Shown piece by piece: positions 1 to 6,138 of a stretch of DNA of 9,471 bases. Positions within the stretch are counted from its first letter, which is position 1; the number at the start of each line of letters is the position of its first letter. This stretch comes from JAQUGA01 sp964521105 (lineage in GTDB: Bacteria; Bacteroidota; Bacteroidia; Bacteroidales; WCHB1-69): contig CAZFPO010000112.1 in NCBI GenBank assembly GCA_964521105.1, forward strand, positions 1-9,471, read 5' to 3'. Under the pieces are notes generated by a model that saw only the letters and a program-made list of their open reading frames with translations, was not told the origin of the DNA and made no database searches. The translations under genes were made by a program, and so were the position numbers.

Positions 1-2
1 TT

Positions 3-164
3 GATAGCACTCTTGTTGAAGATGAAGTTTTAGTTGATGCTAATTTTGGCTGGCTAAACGATTGTGCTAATTATAATGAAACCGAAAAAAAAAATTATTT
101 TTATCATAAAGATCATTTAGGCTCATCAACTCATCAATTATTCTTTTATAATTTTAGCTGTTAA
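3..164 (+). CDS. C-terminal end of an Rhs-type protein (partial, possibly degraded)
   Basis: The frame is open from the window edge to a TAA at 162-164 and gives 53 residues. Residues 32-42 carry YFYHKDHLGSS, which resembles the Rhs repeat-associated core motif (Y-H-x-D-H-L-G-S) found where the Rhs shell meets the variable C-terminus. In intact family members the core continues for several dozen residues past DHLGS, with a turn toward a conserved P-x-G segment, and is usually followed by a variable tip or toxin domain. Here only 13 unrelated residues follow (ending F-F-Y-N-F-S-C). The tail therefore looks truncated by degradation or recombination, though a naturally short variant cannot be excluded. 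A run of ten A at 85-94 lies just before the motif and is a possible frameshift site. The start and most of the protein lie outside the window. The Rhs call is fairly safe; the pseudogene status is inference. Confidence 0.6.
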   Translation, partial: DSTLVEDEVLVDANFGWLNDCANYNETEKKNYFYHKDHLGSSTHQLFFYNFSC

Positions 165-184
165 CCAATTGTTGATATAATACG

Positions 185-211
185 TTTACACAAAATTTTT
201 GATTGTGTGAA
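185..211. promoter_or_regulatory. Inverted repeat overlapping the -33 region of the transketolase promoter
   Basis: Arms at 185-193 and 203-211 pair at 8 of 9 positions (core ACACAA / TTGTGT, with one T:G), separated by 9 A/T-rich bases. No T-run follows, so a terminator for the Rhs fragment is unlikely. Its position across the presumed -33 element would suit an operator, but no known regulator motif is recognised and an A/T-rich region can give such a repeat by chance. Confidence 0.25.
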
Positions 212-225
212 ATTAATTACTTTTG
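198..225 (+). promoter_or_regulatory. Bacteroidota-type promoter for the transketolase unit
   Basis: TTTG at 198-201 and TACTTTTG at 218-225 fit the -33 TTTG / -7 TAnnTTTG consensus of the Bacteroidota primary sigma factor. The spacing of 16 bases is slightly shorter than usual. Only 16 bases separate the -7 element from the ATG at 242, and they are nearly all A. The transcript would thus have a very short, A-rich leader without a Shine-Dalgarno sequence, as is common in this phylum. The -7 element is identical to the one at 5100-5107. Confidence 0.6.
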
Positions 226-241
226 TCAAAAAAACAAAAAA

Positions 242-1087
242 ATGGCAAGTATTAAAGAATTAGAACGAATTGCTTCACAAGTGCGTAGAGATATTGTACG
301 AATGGTTCATGCGGTGGCATCCGGTCATCCTGGGGGGTCATTAGGTTGTGCCGATTTTATGACGGCATTGTATTTTGAAATGTTGGATCAAAAACCACTA
401 CCATTTGATATGAACGGTGAAAATCAGGACATTTTCTTTTTATCAAACGGTCATATTTCGCCAGTTTTTTATAGCGTATTGGCTCGCAGTGGTTATTTCC
501 CTGTTTCGGAATTAGCAACTTTCCGAAAAATTGGAACGCGTTTGCAAGGACATCCAACTCCAGCCGAGCATTTAGAAGGAATTCGCATGGCTTCGGGCTC
601 TTTAGGTCAGGGAGTTTCTGTTGCAATTGGGGCAGCGTTAGCTAAAAAAATGAATCATGACGACAAATTAGTTTATGTATTAACTGGCGATGGCGAGCTG
701 CAAGAAGGTCAAATTTGGGAAGCTCTGATGTATGCTGCTGCTAAAAAAGTGGATAATTTGATTTTAACGGTAGATTATAATCAAAAACAAATTGATGGTC
801 CAACCGATGTCGTTTTATCTCTTGGCGATTTAAAAGCAAAATTTGAAGCCTTTGGTTGGAAAACCATCGAAATGAAAGGCAATGATATGCAAGATGTGGT
901 TAACCAGATGAAACGTGCAAAAACACTTACTAAAAATGAAACACCAGTAGCTATTATTATGCACACCGAAATGGGCTGTGGAGTCGATTTTATGATGGGT
1001 ACCCACAAATGGCATGGCTCTGCTCCAAACAACGATCAGTTAGCCGATGCGTTGTCGCAACTCGAAGAAACTCTTGGAGATTACTAA
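242..1087 (+). CDS. tkt: Transketolase, N-terminal (thiamine diphosphate-binding) subunit
   Basis: This is the N-terminal half of a split transketolase (281 residues), which moves two-carbon units between sugar phosphates in the cytoplasmic non-oxidative pentose phosphate pathway. Visible family motifs are S-G-H-P-G-G-S at 27-33, G-S-L-G-Q-G at 119-124, the diphosphate/metal motif GDGELQEGQIWEA at 149-161, and D-x-N-x-x-Q-I-D-G ending at 186. The length is normal for the separate N-subunit; the pyrimidine-binding half is encoded at 2537-3490. The ATG at 242 is preferred over an in-frame TTG at 203, because the TTG lies upstream of the -7 element, the extra 13 residues do not resemble the family, and the ATG has an A-rich leader. 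Unusually, 34 bases later a VWA gene begins instead of the partner subunit. The function is secure. Confidence 0.95.
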   Translation: MASIKELERIASQVRRDIVRMVHAVASGHPGGSLGCADFMTALYFEMLDQKPLPFDMNGENQDIFFLSNGHISPVFYSVLARSGYFPVSELATFRKIGTRLQGHPTPAEHLEGIRMASGSLGQGVSVAIGAALAKKMNHDDKLVYVLTGDGELQEGQIWEALMYAAAKKVDNLILTVDYNQKQIDGPTDVVLSLGDLKAKFEAFGWKTIEMKGNDMQDVVNQMKRAKTLTKNETPVAIIMHTEMGCGVDFMMGTHKWHGSAPNNDQLADALSQLEETLGDY

Positions 1088-1121
1088 TAGGTTAAATTGT
1101 TTTATGTAAATTAAAGATTAA

Positions 1122-2525
1122 ATGATAAAAAGATTTTCGATAGTACTGTTTTTGTTGGTTTTAAGTTGCTCAAATGCAAATTTATTGGCACAAACGCAAA
1201 CTCCTATTTCAAATGAGGGACAAACTATTACTCGAATTCTTTTTATTTTTGATGCCTCAAAAAGCATGTTTGGTAGATGGCAAAGCGATATGAAAATTAA
1301 AATCGCTCAAATGATTTTAACCGAAATGCTGGATAGCCTTGAAACGTACCCCGATTTACAAATTGGACTTCGGGTTTTTGGACATCAAAAAGATTTTCCT
1401 CCTCAGGATTGCAACGATACTCGTTTAGAGGTGCCATTATCATTTAATAGTATTCCTAAAATAAAACATCGATTAAAAACACTTGCCCCTCGTGGCACTA
1501 CTCCAATTGCGCTTTCGCTCGAAGCTTGTGCGAACGATTTTCCGCCTTGCGATAATTGTAGAAATATTGTTATATTAATTACCGATGGAATTGAAGAGTG
1601 TAATGGCGACCCTTGTGCTGTTTCGATTGCATTACAAAAAAAAGGAATTATCCTTAAACCTTTTGTAATTGGTGTTGGCGTCGATTTCGACCTCTCATTT
1701 AATTGCATGGGAACTTATTTTGATGGCTCTACCGAAAAGAAATTTAAAGATGCGTTAAATATTGTAATTTCGTATGCTTTAAATAGAACCACTGCTCAGG
1801 TAAATCTGCTGGACGAAAAAGTTAAACCTACCGAAACTAACACCGTATTTACTCTTTCCGATGGATTATCGGGCAATCCATATTATACTTTCGTTCATAC
1901 AATGAACACAAAAGGTTTGCCTGATACGTTGATTTTGGATCCTATTCCAATTTATAGAGCTACTGTATACACACTTCCTCAAGTTTTATCAGATACCATA
2001 AGTCTAACGTCTGGAAAACATACCATTATACCAGCAAATACACCGCAAGGAAAATTAGTATTTTTAACACCCGACAAAAATACAAAATACAAAGGTGTGC
2101 CTGTAATTGTTCGCAAAGCTGGCGATTTAAATACTTTAAATGTACAATATTTTACTCAAGATGAAACGTATTTAACTCAAAAGTATGATGCCGAAATATT
2201 ATGTTTACCTAGAGTTTATGTTAAAGATATCCAAATAAAGCAAAGTCAAACCACGAAGGTTGAAATTCCCGAGCCTGGCTTTGCTGATTTCAGCATGTCC
2301 GAATTTGGTTCGGGTAGCTTATTTGTAATTCGTAACGAAGGGAAGATGGAATGGATTTACAATATGCGAGAAAATACAAAATCCGAAAAATTAATGTTGC
2401 AACCCGGAAAATATCGGGTGGTTTTCAGGTCGAAGTACTCAACCAATTCAACCGAAACGAAGATTAAAGATTTTGTAATTGAGTCAACTAAAACAGTTAA
2501 AATAAATATTTTTCAAGATAAATAA
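1122..2525 (+). CDS. Secreted or lipid-anchored VWA-domain protein, cysteine-rich
   Basis: The 467-residue protein starts with an export signal. It can be read as a lipoprotein signal (V-L-S-C, Cys16, then S-N) or as a type I signal cleaved near L-L-A-Q at 21-24. A von Willebrand factor A domain covers about 37-220. Its metal-ion-dependent adhesion site looks complete: DASKS at 44-48, Thr at 126/127 in R-G-T-T-P, and Asp155 in I-T-D-G. Seven cysteines in this domain (97, 136, 143, 146, 160, 165, 195) suggest disulfides in an oxidising compartment. Residues from about 225 onward look like beta-sandwich repeats, with a PEGA-like L-x-P-G-K-Y-R-V-V-F strand pair near the end. The ligand is unknown. 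It lies between the two transketolase subunit genes, 34 bases after one and 11 before the other, so it is probably co-transcribed. The VWA call is secure; its role is not known. Confidence 0.85.
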   Translation: MIKRFSIVLFLLVLSCSNANLLAQTQTPISNEGQTITRILFIFDASKSMFGRWQSDMKIKIAQMILTEMLDSLETYPDLQIGLRVFGHQKDFPPQDCNDTRLEVPLSFNSIPKIKHRLKTLAPRGTTPIALSLEACANDFPPCDNCRNIVILITDGIEECNGDPCAVSIALQKKGIILKPFVIGVGVDFDLSFNCMGTYFDGSTEKKFKDALNIVISYALNRTTAQVNLLDEKVKPTETNTVFTLSDGLSGNPYYTFVHTMNTKGLPDTLILDPIPIYRATVYTLPQVLSDTISLTSGKHTIIPANTPQGKLVFLTPDKNTKYKGVPVIVRKAGDLNTLNVQYFTQDETYLTQKYDAEILCLPRVYVKDIQIKQSQTTKVEIPEPGFADFSMSEFGSGSLFVIRNEGKMEWIYNMRENTKSEKLMLQPGKYRVVFRSKYSTNSTETKIKDFVIESTKTVKINIFQDK

Positions 2526-2536
2526 AATTAATATTG

Positions 2537-3490
2537 ATGGAAAAACCAGTATGTAATGATTTTAAAGATACCCGTTCGGGTTTTGGTGAAGGACTTTCGG
2601 AATTAGGTGATAAAAACCCCAACGTAGTGGCATTATGTGCCGATTTAATTGGTTCTCTCAAAATGGATACTTTTATTAAAAAATATCCTCAACGATTTTA
2701 TCAGGTTGGAATTGCCGAAGCTAATATGATAGGTATTGCGGCTGGATTAACCATTGGTGGTAAAATTCCGTTTACTGGAACATTTGCTAATTTTTCGACC
2801 GGAAGAGTTTATGATCAGATTAGACAAGTGGTTGCTTATTCCAATAAAAATGTAAAAGTTTGTGCTTCTCATGCGGGAATTACTTTAGGCGAAGATGGAG
2901 CTACGCATCAAATTATGGAAGACATTGGTTTGATGAAGATGTTGCCAAATATGGTGGTAATTAATACCTGCGATTTTAACCAAACCAAAGCAGCTACGAT
3001 AGCCATTGCCGATTATGTTGGACCAGTTTATTTGCGATTTGGTCGTCCAGTGGTTCCCAATTTTACTCCCGCCGATGCTCCGTTTGAGATTGGTAAAGCA
3101 ATTTTGTTGAAAGAAGGCAAAGATGTTTCCATTTTTGCAACTGGTCACATGGTTTGGCATGCACTTGAAGCGGCTTATGAATTAGAACAATTAGGAATTG
3201 ATGCCGAAGTAATAAATATTCACACCATTAAACCTTTGGATAATTTTACTGTCTTAAATTCCGTTGGTAAAACCAAATGTGCGGTGGTAGCCGAGGAACA
3301 TCTTTTTAATGGTGGTTTAGGTGATTCAATCGCACAACTTTCTGCTCTAAATCATCCAATCCCAATCGAATATGTGGCAGTGAATGATTCTTTTGGAGAA
3401 AGTGGAACACCTGCACAATTAATGGAAAAATATGGACTTACAACCAAAAATATTGTCAAATTTGCCCAAAAAGCAATCGGAAGAAAATAA
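2537..3490 (+). CDS. tkt: Transketolase, C-terminal subunit
   Basis: This 317-residue protein is the second half of the split transketolase, with the pyrimidine-binding and C-terminal domains that complete the active site contributed by the 242-1087 product. Visible signatures are Y-Q-V-G-I-A-E-A-N-M at 55-64, where Glu61 is the expected conserved glutamate that activates the thiamine cofactor; G-T-F-A-N-F at 81-86; and ASHAGITLGEDGATHQ at 110-125. The C-terminal third has the usual V-A-V-N-D-S-F-G-E-S-G pattern. The ATG at 2537 is preferred over an adjacent in-frame TTG at 2534. Only 11 bases separate it from the VWA gene, and its 3' end overlaps the sigma factor gene by 59 bases, so it is embedded in a unit with both. 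1-deoxyxylulose-5-phosphate synthase is related, but the split layout and motifs favour transketolase. Confidence 0.95.
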   Translation: MEKPVCNDFKDTRSGFGEGLSELGDKNPNVVALCADLIGSLKMDTFIKKYPQRFYQVGIAEANMIGIAAGLTIGGKIPFTGTFANFSTGRVYDQIRQVVAYSNKNVKVCASHAGITLGEDGATHQIMEDIGLMKMLPNMVVINTCDFNQTKAATIAIADYVGPVYLRFGRPVVPNFTPADAPFEIGKAILLKEGKDVSIFATGHMVWHALEAAYELEQLGIDAEVINIHTIKPLDNFTVLNSVGKTKCAVVAEEHLFNGGLGDSIAQLSALNHPIPIEYVAVNDSFGESGTPAQLMEKYGLTTKNIVKFAQKAIGRK

Positions 3491-4022
3491 GTCCGATGAG
3501 GTAATTTTAAATATGCTTAAAGCCGAACACCAAAAGGAGTTCGGCTTTCGTATATTGGTTGATAAGTACAAAAAACAAGTATATTGGCAAGCTCGAAGAA
3601 ATCTTGTTATTCACGAAGATGCCGACGATGTTGCTCAAAACGTTTTTATTAAAGTTTGGAAAGGAGTTTCAAACTTTCGAGGCGATTCAAAACTCTCATC
3701 TTGGATTTTTAGAATTACAGCAAACGAAATTATTAACTATGCAAATGCTCGAAAAACATCTAAAAATATTTTTAGTGATAGCGATTTATCCCTTGAACGT
3801 GCTTTTTCACCCGATACATTTATAGGTAACGATATTGAGAAAGAGTTTCAAAAAGCATTGTTAACTATTCCTCCACGCCAACGAATGGTTTTCACTATGA
3901 GATATTACGACGAAACTCCGTTTGATTCAATTGCCGAACAACTCAATCTTTCAACAGGTGCCGTAAAAGCATCGTATCACCATGCTGCCGAAAAAATGAA
4001 AATTTTTTTATTGGACCTTTAA
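3432..4022 (+). CDS. ECF-type RNA polymerase sigma factor (sigma-70 family)
   Basis: This 196-residue protein has the two domains of an extracytoplasmic-function sigma factor. Region 2 spans about 36-108: L-V-D-K-Y at 42-46, then H-E-D-A-D-D-V-A-Q-N-V-F-I-K-V-W for core binding and R-G-D-S-K-L-S-S-W-I-F-R-I-T for -10 recognition. Region 4 spans about 134-190, with I-P-P-R-Q-R-M-V-F and a helix-turn-helix ending G-A-V-K-A-S-Y-H-H-A. This style (H-E-D-A-D-D, A-S-Y-H-H-A) is common in Bacteroidota. The ATG at 3432 lies inside the transketolase gene. The next ATG, at 3513, would remove residues that align with the usual first helix (D-E-V-I-L-N-M-L-K), so the longer form is preferred, although its first 20 residues look non-conserved. 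A membrane protein and a secreted helical protein follow and are its likely regulators. Its target promoters are unknown. Confidence 0.92.
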   Translation: MDLQPKILSNLPKKQSEENKSDEVILNMLKAEHQKEFGFRILVDKYKKQVYWQARRNLVIHEDADDVAQNVFIKVWKGVSNFRGDSKLSSWIFRITANEIINYANARKTSKNIFSDSDLSLERAFSPDTFIGNDIEKEFQKALLTIPPRQRMVFTMRYYDETPFDSIAEQLNLSTGAVKASYHHAAEKMKIFLLDL

Positions 4023-4067
4023 ACTTTTAAATTATCATACTGTCAAAACAACATAATTTCTTTTAAA

Positions 4068-4484
4068 ATGAAAACTCCAGCTGAACAAAATCATCCTTTT
4101 AATACACCAGATGCTTATTTTGATAACTTCACCGAAAATTTGATGGACGTTATTAAAACAAACGAAAAGGTAAAATCAAAAAGGATTTTATCTGCTTGGT
4201 TAAAGTATTCATCGGTTGCTGCTATAATTTTACTTGTATTAACGTTTACGCTATTCAGAATTCACGAAAATTCAAACATAGCCAGTAGCTCCGATTCAAT
4301 TAACACTCAACATTATGTTTTAATTTCAGATTCCGGAATGAAATTTAAACAGAAATCTAACCAAACAATGCAAAATTCTGATGTAATTATTAGTCAGGAT
4401 TTGTTTGATGATGAAATTGTTGATTGGTCTTCAACAATGGAGTTTAGCGATGAGGAATTAGTAGTATTATATAGTAATATTTAA
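4068..4484 (+). CDS. Single-pass membrane protein, putative anti-sigma factor
   Basis: The 138-residue protein has one clear membrane helix at about 46-64 (Y-S-S-V-A-A-I-I-L-L-V-L-T-F), preceded by basic residues. This suggests a cytoplasmic N-terminus of about 45 residues and a periplasmic C-terminus of about 70. The N-terminal motif H-P-F-N-T-P-D-A-Y-F-D-N-F (9-21) resembles the 'F-x-x-P-x-x-Y-F-x-x-F' opening of small Bacteroidota membrane proteins encoded next to ECF sigma genes. The C-terminus is acidic, with D-D-E-I-V-D and S-D-E-E-L-V-V-L-Y-S-N-I. No zinc-binding anti-sigma motif is seen. It begins 45 bases after the sigma gene and ends 10 bases before the secreted-protein gene. The anti-sigma role is inferred from position and topology; the membrane segment is plain in the sequence. 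Confidence 0.65.
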   Translation: MKTPAEQNHPFNTPDAYFDNFTENLMDVIKTNEKVKSKRILSAWLKYSSVAAIILLVLTFTLFRIHENSNIASSSDSINTQHYVLISDSGMKFKQKSNQTMQNSDVIISQDLFDDEIVDWSSTMEFSDEELVVLYSNI

Positions 4485-4494
4485 AAAAAAAATT

Positions 4495-5013
4495 ATGAAA
4501 ACAACAAGATTTGTGTCGTTATTTAGCATTATTGCATTATCCATATTTAGTTTTTCGGTTTTGGCTCAAAAAGTGGATAAGCCAATCCATAAAAATCAGA
4601 AACTAAAGGAAAGAAAAACGGAAATGGAAAAACAAAAAATTGATTTTATTGTAACATACTTAGAAATGTCAGCCACTGAAGCCGAATCTTTTAAGAAAAT
4701 CTATAAGGAGACGAATGACAAAGAGAAAGAATTGCGAACTGCTTTCCGAAAAGAAATAAAGCCTTTAATGGACAAAAAATGGAAAGAAATTACTGACAAG
4801 GAAGCAGAAGAATTGTTGCTTAAACAGGATAATCATCAAACTGCGATTCAAAACCTACAAAAGGATGCTATGATAAAGTATAAAAAGGTTTTACCAGTTG
4901 CAAAAGTTGCCAAAATTAAACAGGCGGAAAATGAATTTAAAAAAGAGCTACTAAAAAATGTTCGTGAAAAACGAAATGCAAATATTACTAAACCAGATGA
5001 TGTAACCGAATAA
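4495..5013 (+). CDS. Secreted Lys/Glu-rich helical protein, Spy/CpxP-like
   Basis: The 172-residue protein has a signal peptide (basic K-T-T-R, hydrophobic 7-22, cleavage near V-L-A-Q at 22-25). The remainder is charged and almost entirely helix-forming, with many K/E heptads. Residues around 48-70 (I-D-F-I-V-T-Y-L-E-M-S-A-T-E-A-E-S-F-K-K-I-Y) resemble the 'L-x-L-T-x-x-E-A-x-x-F-W-x-x-Y' repeat of periplasmic proteins related to Spy, CpxP and heavy-metal sensors, which occur widely in Bacteroidota as short secreted proteins. There is no cysteine and no His-rich cluster, so metal binding is not evident. It follows the putative anti-sigma gene by 10 bases and ends just before a strong terminator, so it is the last gene of the unit. 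A chaperone or stress-sensing role in the periplasm is likely but inferred. Confidence 0.65.
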   Translation: MKTTRFVSLFSIIALSIFSFSVLAQKVDKPIHKNQKLKERKTEMEKQKIDFIVTYLEMSATEAESFKKIYKETNDKEKELRTAFRKEIKPLMDKKWKEITDKEAEELLLKQDNHQTAIQNLQKDAMIKYKKVLPVAKVAKIKQAENEFKKELLKNVREKRNANITKPDDVTE

Positions 5014-5030
5014 TCGATATTCTGTGTTTT

Positions 5031-5071
5031 AAAAGCTTGTTCCTTTTTGGGGCAAGCTTTTTTATTATTTC
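5031..5071 (+). terminator. Rho-independent terminator of the first unit
   Basis: Arms at 5031-5043 and 5049-5061 pair over 13 positions (11 Watson-Crick, two G:U) around a TTTTT loop, with core AAAAGCTTG / CAAGCTTTT. The second arm runs into the T-rich tract 5058-5070. It starts 17 bases after the stop codon at 5013 and ends just before the next promoter. Confidence 0.88.
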
Positions 5072-5075
5072 TTTT

Positions 5076-5107
5076 TTTGTAATCGTTTTTATAAAATTGT
5101 ACTTTTG
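5076..5107 (+). promoter_or_regulatory. Bacteroidota-type promoter for the rfaE1 unit
   Basis: TTTG at 5076-5079 and TACTTTTG at 5100-5107, 20 bases apart, are a full match to the -33 / -7 consensus of the phylum. The ATG of rfaE1 is only 14 bases after the -7 element, preceded by an A-rich leader without a Shine-Dalgarno sequence. The -33 element begins within the T-rich stretch that closes the preceding terminator. Confidence 0.8.
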
Positions 5108-5121
5108 CAAAAAACATTCAA

Positions 5122-6138
5122 ATGACTAAAAATTCCATTGAAAAACTCTTTAATACATTTACTAACAAAAAAGTATTGATTATAGGTGATGTTATGGTTG
5201 ATGCGTATCTTTTTGGTAAAGTTGAACGAATTTCGCCCGAAGCACCCGTGCCAGTGGTTTCGGTAACCGAACGCGACAACCGACCTGGAGGTGCTGCAAA
5301 TGTTGCGTTAAATGTTCAAGCATTGGGTGCCGAAGCAATTTTGTGTTCGGTAGTTGGTAACGACCAAAAAGGAAATGAGTTTGTAGAAAGTTTACAAAAA
5401 GCTGGACTAACAACTCGCGGAATTATTAAAAGTAACCATCGAATTACCACTACAAAATTCAGAATAATTGGTAATAAAACTCAATTGCTTAGAGTAGATG
5501 AAGAAATTACAACACCTTTAAATGAAGGTGATTTCATTCAAATATATGACACCATCGAGTATTTAATTGAAAATGAAATAATTGACGCAATAATCTTTGA
5601 AGATTACGACAAAGGTATTATCTCGGAAGATTTGATTGAAAAAATAATTTTTAAAGCTCGAATATTAGATATTCCCGTTATTGTTGACCCTAAAAAGAAA
5701 AATTTTAACTCCTATAAAAAAGCTACTATTTTTAAGCCAAATTTAAAAGAATTAACCGAAGGAATTAGGGTTGATATTAATGTAGAAAACAACAAAGAAT
5801 TATTTAAATTGGTGGAAGATTTTATTCATGCCAATCAGGTAGAAATTGTAATGACAACATTATCCGAACGTGGTATTCTAGTTTCGTGGAAAGAAGAAAA
5901 TGAAGATAAAATAACACATAAAATAATTCCTGCTCATTTACGAAATATTTCCGATGTTTCTGGGGCAGGCGACACTGTGGTGAGTGTGGTTGCATTATGT
6001 CATGCCTCCGGACTTCGCCCTGACGAAACGGCTGCTATCGCAAATATTGCTGGCGGTCTTGTGTGCGAAGAAATTGGGGTTGTTCCTATCAATAAGTTAA
6101 AGTTTATGAATGAGTCAATTTGTATTTTAAACGCTTGA
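5122..6138 (+). CDS. rfaE1: D-glycero-beta-D-manno-heptose-7-phosphate kinase (kinase-only RfaE1/HldE-N)
   Basis: The 338-residue enzyme of the PfkB/ribokinase fold phosphorylates D-glycero-D-manno-heptose 7-phosphate at C1 with ATP, the second step to ADP-heptose for surface glycans. Visible features are the N-terminal G-D-V-M-V-D-x-Y and E-R-I-S-P-E-A-P-V-P-V (22-46), P-G-G-A-A-N-V-A (55-62), E-D-Y-D-K-G (160-165), V-D-P-K-K (188-192), K-P-N-L-K-E (205-210) and the ATP-site motif G-A-G-D-T at 281-285, whose Asp284 is the expected catalytic base. It matches the kinase half of HldE; the nucleotidyltransferase half is absent, as in species with a separate rfaE2, which is not in this window. 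It has its own promoter. Its stop codon overlaps the ubiE start (TGATG), suggesting translational coupling. Function is well supported by motif order. Confidence 0.93.
   Translation: MTKNSIEKLFNTFTNKKVLIIGDVMVDAYLFGKVERISPEAPVPVVSVTERDNRPGGAANVALNVQALGAEAILCSVVGNDQKGNEFVESLQKAGLTTRGIIKSNHRITTTKFRIIGNKTQLLRVDEEITTPLNEGDFIQIYDTIEYLIENEIIDAIIFEDYDKGIISEDLIEKIIFKARILDIPVIVDPKKKNFNSYKKATIFKPNLKELTEGIRVDINVENNKELFKLVEDFIHANQVEIVMTTLSERGILVSWKEENEDKITHKIIPAHLRNISDVSGAGDTVVSVVALCHASGLRPDETAAIANIAGGLVCEEIGVVPINKLKFMNESICILNA

Noticed and set aside
203..241. Upstream TTG start adding 13 residues to the transketolase N-subunit
   Set aside because: It lies upstream of the -7 promoter element and the added residues do not resemble the family.
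4023..4067. Separate promoter for the putative anti-sigma gene
   Set aside because: The 45-base gap contains no TAnnTTTG element with a TTTG at suitable spacing.
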